This document shows positions 55,022-61,980 of a DNA stretch of 64,000 bases, one piece after another. The notes under the pieces are model-generated. The model had not been told where the DNA came from. It saw only the letters and a list, made by a program, of their open reading frames with translations, and did not search any database. Within the stretch, counting starts at the first letter, position 1. Every line of letters begins with the position of its first letter. The stretch is taken from positions 1 to 64,000 of the forward strand of contig JAGASK010000046.1 of the NCBI GenBank assembly GCA_017621815.1, in the 5' to 3' direction. The stretch is from Lachnospiraceae bacterium (GTDB taxonomy: Bacteria; Bacillota; Clostridia; Lachnospirales; Lachnospiraceae). Made by a program: the position numbers and the translations under genes.

Positions 55022-56924
55022 AATGCATATTTTCTCTTGTAAATTTATTTTTCCTTTTTTGTATATACATCCTCTTATCAGCAAGCTGCATACATGACAT
55101 AAGCGACAAATCCTTCTCATCACTTATACAGCAGATTCCGACGCTGGCCTGAAAAGGATACGGCTTTTTGCAGCGTTTTTCTTCTTCCTGCATGGCACTG
55201 ATAAACTGCCTTTCAAAATCTATACTCCGTTCTCTTGTAGGTGAGTACAACAATACAGAGAATTCATCACCACCTACCCTCGCACAGATTTCATCTTCTT
55301 CAATCAGCTTTTCCAAAACCTTAGCCAAACGGCAAAGTGCTTCATCACCTTCTGCATGCCCGAAATTGTCATTAATATATTTCAGTCCATTCATGTCTAT
55401 ACTGACAATACTTAAATACTTTCTCTCATCCTCGTATCTTTCATGCAGACTTCGAAGGTGCTTTTCATATCCTCTTCTGTTATATATTCCGGTTAAGGAA
55501 TCCACATAATAAAGCTTCTTAATCTGTTCCAGTCCGGACAATTCCTGATGCATATAGGCATCCTCAATAGCGTTGGCAAGGCTCGTAAGATACGCAGAAA
55601 CATAACTATCCGGCCATTCATCATCCTCAAATGTGAAAACCATATATCCGTAACTCTTATTTTTATAATGTATGGAAAAAACAAGATAGCCCTGCGCTTC
55701 TTTTCCGCTAAGCACACTATCCGGAAGGATGCTTCCCCTGTCAAATTCTTCTTCATACTTAATTCCCCTGCTGTCACGGGTAAAAATTCGTTTTAAAATC
55801 ATTTTCTCAGAAAAATAATTATCATTTTCCGCCGCCTCAAAGCTTTTTTCCTCTGTATTACACATACATAGATAAGCTTTACTGCAGTTAACGTTCTGAA
55901 GGTATTTCTCAGCCACCTTCAGATACTCTTCCTCTTCAAAAGCATCCTGATAATCTGTTGTCATAAATACTGACTGTTTAATATTATCTTCCTCAACATA
56001 AATCTTAGACAGCATCCATGATAAATCCTCCAATTCCCCCTGCTCCCCGCATCCGCAGCTTCTGCGCAGCTGCAGAGAGGGCTTAAGCCATTCCACGCGC
56101 TTTTGTTCCCGGCCTGCACAGATATTATCTATCATTTCCACTGCTTTTACACCCATACTTTCAAAAGGTGCCTTAATACTCGTAAGAGACGGCTGATATC
56201 TTCTTGCGTCCGGCAAATCATCATATCCTGAAACACAAACCTCCTCCGGAATGCGGACCCCTCTCTTTTTCAGTTCATCGCAAACCGACAACGCCATGTA
56301 ATCATTAGAACAAATAATCGCCTGCGGATAAGAATCCCTGCCTTCCATAAACCAATCTACCGCTTCTTTTCCTTTTTTTCTCCAATAATCCCCCTCAAAT
56401 ACCATATGCTTTGTAACAGGAATTTTCGCTTCCTCCATTACACTCAGAAAAGACTGATATCTCTCCCTGGCATCCTGACTTCTCATATCCCCCGTCATAA
56501 AACAGATATCCCGAAAGCCATGATGGATGATAAAATGCCTGACCATATCCGCAATAGCTTCTCCGCCTTCTACCAGAACATTATAAAAATTCTCTTTAGC
56601 ATCCCGGATATAAACCACCGGGCAAGCTGCCTTTTTTTCCAAAAGCTTTTGCAATTCGCCTTCCATTCCGTCAATGTCAAAGGTATCCTCTGCAACAATA
56701 ATCCCATCTAATTTTGAACAATCAGGAAGCCTGATAATTCCCTTTTCCCCTTCCGCATAAAGCACATTATCTCCATATGCCCCGAAATTGCAGAACACAA
56801 AAACATCATAATCCAACTCCCCGGCTTTTTTAAATATAGATTTAAGAACAACTATCTGATATTCTGACGTAATTTCCCCCATAAAAACGCCGATTCTCCT
56901 TCTCATCTGCCTGCCTTCTCCCAT
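55020..56924 (-). CDS. Diguanylate cyclase with LacI-like periplasmic-binding sensor domain
   Basis: About 634 residues from ATG 56924 (GGAGGAACTTTGATA); the frame is open further up to 57068 through a terminator hairpin, so the longer form is unlikely. Residues 5-280 form a LacI/PBP1-type sugar-binding fold (VCVSGYDDLPDARRYQPSLTSI) without its helix-turn-helix; then a GAF-like region and a GGDEF domain with active motif GGDEF at 551-555. No RxxD inhibitory site is visible. It should be a cytosolic cyclase whose cyclic di-GMP output depends on a small ligand. Confidence 0.88.
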   Translation of the reverse strand: MGEGRQMRRRIGVFMGEITSEYQIVVLKSIFKKAGELDYDVFVFCNFGAYGDNVLYAEGEKGIIRLPDCSKLDGIIVAEDTFDIDGMEGELQKLLEKKAACPVVYIRDAKENFYNVLVEGGEAIADMVRHFIIHHGFRDICFMTGDMRSQDARERYQSFLSVMEEAKIPVTKHMVFEGDYWRKKGKEAVDWFMEGRDSYPQAIICSNDYMALSVCDELKKRGVRIPEEVCVSGYDDLPDARRYQPSLTSIKAPFESMGVKAVEMIDNICAGREQKRVEWLKPSLQLRRSCGCGEQGELEDLSWMLSKIYVEEDNIKQSVFMTTDYQDAFEEEEYLKVAEKYLQNVNCSKAYLCMCNTEEKSFEAAENDNYFSEKMILKRIFTRDSRGIKYEEEFDRGSILPDSVLSGKEAQGYLVFSIHYKNKSYGYMVFTFEDDEWPDSYVSAYLTSLANAIEDAYMHQELSGLEQIKKLYYVDSLTGIYNRRGYEKHLRSLHERYEDERKYLSIVSIDMNGLKYINDNFGHAEGDEALCRLAKVLEKLIEEDEICARVGGDEFSVLLYSPTRERSIDFERQFISAMQEEEKRCKKPYPFQASVGICCISDEKDLSLMSCMQLADKRMYIQKRKNKFTRENMH

Positions 56925-56960
56925 TATCAAAGTTCCTCCGCCAGAAGATTTCCCACTTGG

Positions 56961-57001
56961 TAAAAAACAACGCCGAAAACAGACTGCATCTGCATTCGGC
57001 G
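56961..57001 (-). terminator. Terminator between XRE/DUF2975 pair and GGDEF gene
   Basis: CGCCGAA (56995-57001, minus strand) pairs with TTCGGCG (56971-56977), followed by TTGTTTTTTACC. It is 100 bp after the XRE gene stop. Confidence 0.75.
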
Positions 57002-57097
57002 CTGCCAATGTGCACAAAAAAGCAAATACATACACATTTATATTAGCTTTTTTTGCCATTTTTTTCAACTATATTTAATATAATTTGTACAATATTT

Positions 57098-57325
57098 CTA
57101 AGTATCAGATGGATTTTGCTTATCTCTTTCAAATTCCAATATATCCCCCGGCTGGCAGTCCAACACATCACAAATTGCATTCAAAGTGGAAAATCTGATA
57201 GCGCTGACCTTTCCCGTTTTAATATTAGAAAGATTCACATTTGCAATGCCTACCTTTTCTGCCAGTTCATTTAATGATATTTTCCTGTCGGCCATCACTC
57301 TGTCCAGTCTCAAAATAATTGCCAT
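57098..57325 (-). CDS. Small XRE-family regulator (YozG-like)
   Basis: 75 residues from ATG 57325, chosen because AGGAGGAATTTGCG precedes it; the open frame runs to 57400. Helix-turn-helix MADRKISLNELAEKVGIANVNLSNIKTGKVSAIRFSTLNAICDVLDCQPGDIL pattern of the YozG group. It is paired with a DUF2975 membrane protein as in many Firmicutes. Confidence 0.9.
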   Translation of the reverse strand: MAIILRLDRVMADRKISLNELAEKVGIANVNLSNIKTGKVSAIRFSTLNAICDVLDCQPGDILEFERDKQNPSDT

Positions 57326-57347
57326 CGCAAATTCCTCCTGTCTGTTC

Positions 57348-57890
57348 CTATAATGTTTCATCTGATTGCTTTTGAAGCTCACAGCCATATTCAAAAACAT
57401 TCAAAACGCACCACAGTGAAAAACCAATTACGGCTCCGATTAGAAGACTGCTTTTCAAAGATAAAATTGTTATCAGCACAAATGAAACCCTCAGACTTTT
57501 CACTATTTCAGCTCTAAAAGGAGAGTAACTTTCTTTCATTTCCTTAAAAACCTTACCGATAAAATGCATTACCACTGCAAGGCAAATCATCATTGCACCC
57601 ATTGCGAGCATGTATGCCCCTGCCGATTCAGCTATATAGCCTTCTTCTATTAACTTTTGCCCTATCATTCCTTCATAAGCGAAACTAAATTCTTCCGGCT
57701 GCAGCTGCCCGCTCTCTATGCCGTAAGAAATCGCTTCATTTAAAATTCCTTTCAGCCCTATCATCAAAAATCCACACAAACATAAAATAACTGCCATGGT
57801 AATAGCAAAAATCTTTGCAATTGTAGTAATAGTAAGCGCTGCCTTACTGCTTTTTTGAATCTTTTCAATTCTCATATTTTCTTCTCTCAT
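57348..57890 (-). CDS. DUF2975 membrane protein
   Basis: 180 residues with four predicted helices, the DUF2975 arrangement (FKEMKESYSPFRAEIVKSLR before the third helix). ATG 57890 after GAGGGAAAA. Together with the XRE gene 22 bp downstream it forms a common two-gene module, probably a membrane signal passed to the regulator. Confidence 0.85.
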   Translation of the reverse strand: MREENMRIEKIQKSSKAALTITTIAKIFAITMAVILCLCGFLMIGLKGILNEAISYGIESGQLQPEEFSFAYEGMIGQKLIEEGYIAESAGAYMLAMGAMMICLAVVMHFIGKVFKEMKESYSPFRAEIVKSLRVSFVLITILSLKSSLLIGAVIGFSLWCVLNVFEYGCELQKQSDETL

Positions 57891-58118
57891 TTTTCCCTCA
57901 TTTCTATACCAGCCTTTTAACTGATACCTATACTTTGCAAATTTTATCTAACAGCTGCGCATATGCTTCCTTCTCTGTTATACTGTCATAATACACTCTA
58001 TCATTATGTTTGTCAATAATTATTTAATGTTTATCGTTAAATTTTATATCTTTTTCATTGTTTTAACTATTATATGCTTTTATATTTTCTATTTCATTTA
58101 TTAAAACCTTTTCTGATA

Positions 58119-58147
58119 TTGGATTTTAGGCAAATATCTGCTATACT
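58119..58147 (+). promoter_or_regulatory. Promoter of pflA
   Basis: TTGGAT (58119-58124), 17 bp, TATACT (58142-58147), 30 bp before the start codon. Confidence 0.7.
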
Positions 58148-58177
58148 ATAAATGAATTTGGAAGGGAGATTGAGATT

Positions 58178-58936
58178 ATGAAAGGCAGAATTCATTCATT
58201 AGAAAGCTTCGGCACTGTAGATGGTCCCGGAACCCGTTTTGTTGTTTTCGTACAAGGCTGCCCCATGCGCTGCGCTTATTGCCACAATCCTGATACCTGG
58301 TCTATGACCGGAGGCACTATGATGGAGCCGGAAGAAATCTATGAGCAATATAAAAGGAACGAAGGCTTTTATAAGAACGGCGGCATTACTGTTACCGGCG
58401 GAGAACCTCTAATGCAGGTTGATTTTTTAATTGATCTTTTTACTATTGCCAAGAAAGATAATGTACACACCTGTATTGATTCTTCGGGCATTGCTTTTAA
58501 GCCGGGAAATACCGAATTTATAAAAAAACTTGACAAATTAATGGAATTAACCGATTTGGTTATGCTGGATATTAAACACATTGATCCGGAAAAACATAAG
58601 GAACTTACTTCACAGCCCAATGACGGCATCCTGGCTTTTGCCGAATACCTTGACAGCAGGAATGTGGATATGTGGATTCGCCACGTTGTCGTTCCCGGCA
58701 TTACGGATGATGATAAATATCTTTTTAAGCTTGGTTATTTCATTGGACAGTTCTCCAATTTGAAGGCGCTTGACGTACTTCCTTATCATACAATGGGAGA
58801 AACCAAATATGAAAAACTGGGAATTCCTTATAAACTTGCAGGTGTACCGGCTATGGATAAAAACAAAGTCATAGAGAAAAAGGAAGTCATTTTAGAGGGA
58901 ATCCGTAAACGCCGCTCGGAAGAAGCGCCGCATTAA
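58178..58936 (+). CDS. pflA: Pyruvate formate-lyase activating enzyme
   Basis: 252 residues. Radical-SAM cluster ligands C28, C32, C35 in GCPMRCAYCHNPDTW, then GGITVTGGEPLMQ and DVLPYHTMGETKYEKLG, all typical of PflA. It would abstract a hydrogen from the glycine of the RVSGY loop, which here sits on the separate 80-aa protein, so it must recognise a small free or docked domain. ATG 58178 after GAAGGGAGATTGAGATT. Confidence 0.96.
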   Translation: MKGRIHSLESFGTVDGPGTRFVVFVQGCPMRCAYCHNPDTWSMTGGTMMEPEEIYEQYKRNEGFYKNGGITVTGGEPLMQVDFLIDLFTIAKKDNVHTCIDSSGIAFKPGNTEFIKKLDKLMELTDLVMLDIKHIDPEKHKELTSQPNDGILAFAEYLDSRNVDMWIRHVVVPGITDDDKYLFKLGYFIGQFSNLKALDVLPYHTMGETKYEKLGIPYKLAGVPAMDKNKVIEKKEVILEGIRKRRSEEAPH

Positions 58937-58942
58937 TCCAAG

Positions 58943-58980
58943 ACAATAGAAAGTTCGCAAAGCGTGAAAACGTGCTTTTC
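58943..58980. repeat. 35-bp dispersed palindrome, copy D (partly degraded)
   Basis: The left arm and centre ACAATAGAAAGTTCGCAAAG (58943-58962) are intact; the right arm is replaced by GAAAACGTGCTTTTC. It lies 7 bp after the pflA stop. Confidence 0.65.
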
Positions 58981-59017
58981 ATTTTTACCAGTTTTTTATA
59001 AGAAGTTTTTAGATATT

Positions 59018-59045
59018 TTGCTTGTATTCGCAGTATATTTATATT
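59018..59045 (+). promoter_or_regulatory. Possible promoter of ferredoxin gene
   Basis: TTGCTT (59018-59023), 16 bp, TATATT (59040-59045). Confidence 0.5.
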
Positions 59046-59108
59046 AAAATGTATAAAGAGATTGATAATAAAATATCAATAGTATAGATATTTAAGGAGG
59101 ATTAAGTT

Positions 59109-59279
59109 ATGGCATTTGTAATTGGTGACGCTTGTATTTCATGTGGTGCCTGCGCCGGACAGTGTCCTGTTGGCGCTATTTCTGAAGGAGACGGCAAATT
59201 TGAAATTGACCCTAATACCTGTATCAGTTGTGGTTCCTGTGCAGGTGGATGTCCTGTAGGTGCTATTTCTGAAGAATAA
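59109..59279 (+). CDS. 2[4Fe-4S] ferredoxin
   Basis: 56 residues, ATG 59109 after AAGGAGGATTAAGTT. Two internal repeats CISCGACAGQCPVGAISEGD and CISCGSCAGGCPVGAISEE give the eight cysteines of a clostridial-type ferredoxin. A low-potential electron carrier, plausibly the reductant for pyruvate metabolism or for PflA. It has its own promoter and terminator. Confidence 0.96.
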   Translation: MAFVIGDACISCGACAGQCPVGAISEGDGKFEIDPNTCISCGSCAGGCPVGAISEE

Positions 59280-59287
59280 TCAGGAGC

Positions 59288-59320
59288 AAAGCGTTCAATC
59301 AGTTGATTGAACGCTTTTTT
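59288..59320 (+). terminator. Terminator of ferredoxin gene
   Basis: AAAGCGTTCAATCA (59288-59301) is complementary to TGATTGAACGCTTT (59304-59317), followed by T-run. Its arm also encodes the last codons of the convergent MerR-type gene. Confidence 0.88.
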
Positions 59321-59991
59321 CTTTGAAAAAATCCAGCTTTTTGTTTTTCGGGCTTATTCTCATATTCTTCCGCTTCTGCGGTCTTATTTCTTTCCTTTTC
59401 TTCCTTTTCCTGCAATTCCTCTTTATTGCGTGATTTTTTCTTTTTATTTCTATTACGAAGCAGCTCATCAATCTGTCTGTAATGCTCTTCCTGTCTGCTT
59501 ACCCGCGCATCTTCTCTTTCATCTTCACGTTCCTCCTGCAGTCTGAACTGATAATCAAGTTCTTTAAGCAGACTTTCCTTTATTTCTTCACAAACTTCCT
59601 GGTTATTGCTTTTTACCGCTTCAATAATCATATTCTGAAGAAGCTGCTGCAGACGAATGCTTTTAGCTTCTTTGCTTTCTTCCGTAATCGGCACAAACTC
59701 CCCCTTATTTACCATTACCACATGACGCTTATTATTTTCCTCCACTACCATAGAATTCAAATCCCCCCTGAGCAGCATACTCCTTATAGCCTTCAGCTGA
59801 AGACCCTGCTCTTTTAAGTTCTTTATTTCTTTAAATCTGGTAATGTCCTCCTCAGTATAGTAGCGATGTCCCATCTCATTCCGCTTTATAGGGAGTTTTA
59901 ATTCATCCTCCCAATACCTCAGCACATGAGATTCCACCTGAACCTGCTTTGCAGCATCCGAAATCAAATAATATTTTTCTGCCTGTTTCAT
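59299..59991 (-). CDS. MerR-type HTH protein with charged C-terminal tail
   Basis: About 230 residues from ATG 59991 behind AAAAAGGAGGAATTTTGT. MerR-like winged helix at 4-72 (YYLISDAAKQVQVESHVLRYWEDEL, GHRYYTEEDITRFKEIKNL), then a long coiled coil of about 120 residues ending in Lys/Glu-rich repeats. A RacA-like DNA-binding coiled-coil layout. It lies downstream of dnaB in the same direction; a link to chromosome organisation is a guess. Confidence 0.8.
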   Translation of the reverse strand: MKQAEKYYLISDAAKQVQVESHVLRYWEDELKLPIKRNEMGHRYYTEEDITRFKEIKNLKEQGLQLKAIRSMLLRGDLNSMVVEENNKRHVVMVNKGEFVPITEESKEAKSIRLQQLLQNMIIEAVKSNNQEVCEEIKESLLKELDYQFRLQEEREDEREDARVSRQEEHYRQIDELLRNRNKKKKSRNKEELQEKEEKERNKTAEAEEYENKPEKQKAGFFQRKKRSIN

Positions 59992-60020
59992 ACAAAATTC
60001 CTCCTTTTTTATTAAAATAG

Positions 60021-60050
60021 AAGAGGACAGCAAATAAAGCTTGTCCTCTT
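60021..60050 (-). terminator. Terminator of dnaB operon
   Basis: AAGAGGACA (60021-60029) pairs with TGTCCTCTT (60042-60050); on the minus strand CTATTTTAAT follows. Confidence 0.75.
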
Positions 60051-60098
60051 TAGTATAATCATTATAAAATTATTTGCTATGCCTGCCCACCGACAAGA

Positions 60099-61439
60099 CT
60101 AATGCTCCAGGTTGGCAAACTTAGTGTAATCAGGTAACCATACCAGTTCTACGGTACCAATAGGACCGTTTCTCTGCTTGGCAATAATAATCTCCGCAAT
60201 ACCTTTTTTGTCCGTATCCTTATTGTAATAATCATCTCTGTAGATAAACATTACTACGTCCGCATCCTGCTCAATCGCCCCCGATTCACGAAGGTCGGAA
60301 AGCATAGGTCTGTGATCCGGACGCTGTTCCACAGCACGGCTCAGCTGGGAGAGTGCAATCACCGGAACATTCAGTTCCCTTGCAAGCGCTTTAAGTGACC
60401 TTGAAATATCCGATATTTCCTGCTGTCTGGAATCGCTTCCCCTTCCGCTTCCGCTCATCAGCTGCAGGTAGTCGATAATAATCATCTGAAGATTATGCTC
60501 CAGCTTGTATTTACGGCATTTGGAACGCAGCTCCGAAATGCTGATGCCCGGCGTGTCATCAATAATCAGATTCGACTTTCCGATAATTCCGGCGCTTTCG
60601 ATTAACTTTTCCCACTCCGCATCTGACAGATTACCGGTACGTAAATGCTGGGAATCCACTCTGGACTCCAGGGAAAATAATCGGTTTACAAGCTGTTCCT
60701 TTGACATTTCCAAACTGAATATTGCCACTGTCTGATTCATTTTGAAGGCCACATATTGGGCTATGTTAAGCACAAATGCTGTCTTACCCATGGAAGGCCT
60801 TGCCGCTACCAGAATAAGGTCTGAAGGCTGCATACCGGCAGTTCTGTAATCCAAATCAATAAATCCGGTGGCAACCCCTGTTACATTACCTTTATTCTTG
60901 GATGCTTTCTCGATCTTATCCATGGCATTCATTACCACCTGCCTGATTGGAACAAAATCACCTGTATTTCTTTTTTGAACCAGTTCAAAAACTCTCTTTT
61001 CAGTATCTTCCAGAATCACTTCCAGATTTTCTTTTCCCGCATAACAGGTATTAGCTATTTCCTCATTTAAACGTATCAGCCTGCGCAATGTTGCCTTCTC
61101 TGCCACAATACCGGCATAATACTTTATATTGGCTGAAGTAGGCACCGCTGTAATCAAATCTCTGATAAACTCCAGACTGCTTACCTCGGGAGGTACATCC
61201 TTCTCTTTCAAACGATCCTGCAGCGTTACAAGGTCTACCGGTTTACCCTCATCATTCAATTCCACCATAGCATCAAACAGTACTCCATACTGTCTGCCGT
61301 AAAAATCATCACCCGATATGATTTCAGAAGCAACTGTAATGGCTTCTCTGTCCATAATCATGGAACCGATTACCGATTGCTCCGCTTCTATACTATGCGG
61401 TAATACACGCTTTAAAAGCGCTTCCTCTGTTGCTGCCAT
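60099..61439 (-). CDS. dnaB: Replicative DNA helicase
   Basis: 446 residues. N-terminal domain PHSIEAEQSVIGSMIMDREA, RecA-like domain with Walker A ARPSMGKTAFVLNIA and Walker B LQMIIIDYLQLMSG, and ALSQLSRAVEQRPDHRPMLSDLRESG-type loop. It unwinds DNA at the fork (DnaC of Bacillus). The order gdpP-rplI-dnaB is conserved in Firmicutes. Confidence 0.97.
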   Translation of the reverse strand: MAATEEALLKRVLPHSIEAEQSVIGSMIMDREAITVASEIISGDDFYGRQYGVLFDAMVELNDEGKPVDLVTLQDRLKEKDVPPEVSSLEFIRDLITAVPTSANIKYYAGIVAEKATLRRLIRLNEEIANTCYAGKENLEVILEDTEKRVFELVQKRNTGDFVPIRQVVMNAMDKIEKASKNKGNVTGVATGFIDLDYRTAGMQPSDLILVAARPSMGKTAFVLNIAQYVAFKMNQTVAIFSLEMSKEQLVNRLFSLESRVDSQHLRTGNLSDAEWEKLIESAGIIGKSNLIIDDTPGISISELRSKCRKYKLEHNLQMIIIDYLQLMSGSGRGSDSRQQEISDISRSLKALARELNVPVIALSQLSRAVEQRPDHRPMLSDLRESGAIEQDADVVMFIYRDDYYNKDTDKKGIAEIIIAKQRNGPIGTVELVWLPDYTKFANLEH

Positions 61440-61514
61440 AGATTTACATTCCTCTTATCTTAACTTATGTATAACAACCGGAAAGCTTCCTGCCCGGAAG
61501 ACTCCCGTTCCACA

Positions 61515-61961
61515 TTATAACTCTGTAACCTTAACCTTAAGCTTGCCTGTTACCTTAGGATGAAGCTTAACGTTTACTTCATATACGCCGAAATTCTTAA
61601 TGGCTTCCGGTAATTGAATTTTTTTCTTATCTATCTCTTTACCGCATTGATTTTTATAAGCAGCGGCAATTTCCTTTGAAGAAACAGAACCAAAGGTTCT
61701 TCCGCCTTCTCCTGCTTTAATGGAAACTACCACCTCATCCTTTTCCATTGCCTCCGCAAAAGCCTGCGCTTCCTCCAGTAATTGTTTTGCCACCTTTTCA
61801 TCATTAGCTTTCTTAAGCTTCAGATCATTCATATTCTTACCGTTAGCTTCTATTCCCAGCTTTTTCGGAAGTACATAGTTTCTCGCATACCCATCATTAA
61901 TATCTACTATCTCATCTTTTTTACCGAGACTTTTTACGTCCTGTAATAATATAACCTTCAT
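61515..61961 (-). CDS. rplI: 50S ribosomal protein L9
   Basis: About 148 residues from ATG 61961 (GGAGGTAGACAA); the longer frame up to 62018 overlaps gdpP. MKVILLQDVKSLGKKDEIV, GYARNYVLPKKLGIEA and the long connecting helix to the C-terminal domain are typical of bL9. Confidence 0.96.
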   Translation of the reverse strand: MKVILLQDVKSLGKKDEIVDINDGYARNYVLPKKLGIEANGKNMNDLKLKKANDEKVAKQLLEEAQAFAEAMEKDEVVVSIKAGEGGRTFGSVSSKEIAAAYKNQCGKEIDKKKIQLPEAIKNFGVYEVNVKLHPKVTGKLKVKVTEL

Positions 61962-61980
61962 TTGTCTACCTCCATTATTG

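Noticed and set aside
56925-57068. Longer N-terminus of the GGDEF protein
   Set aside because: The stretch runs through a terminator hairpin and GGAGGAAC is correctly placed for 56924.
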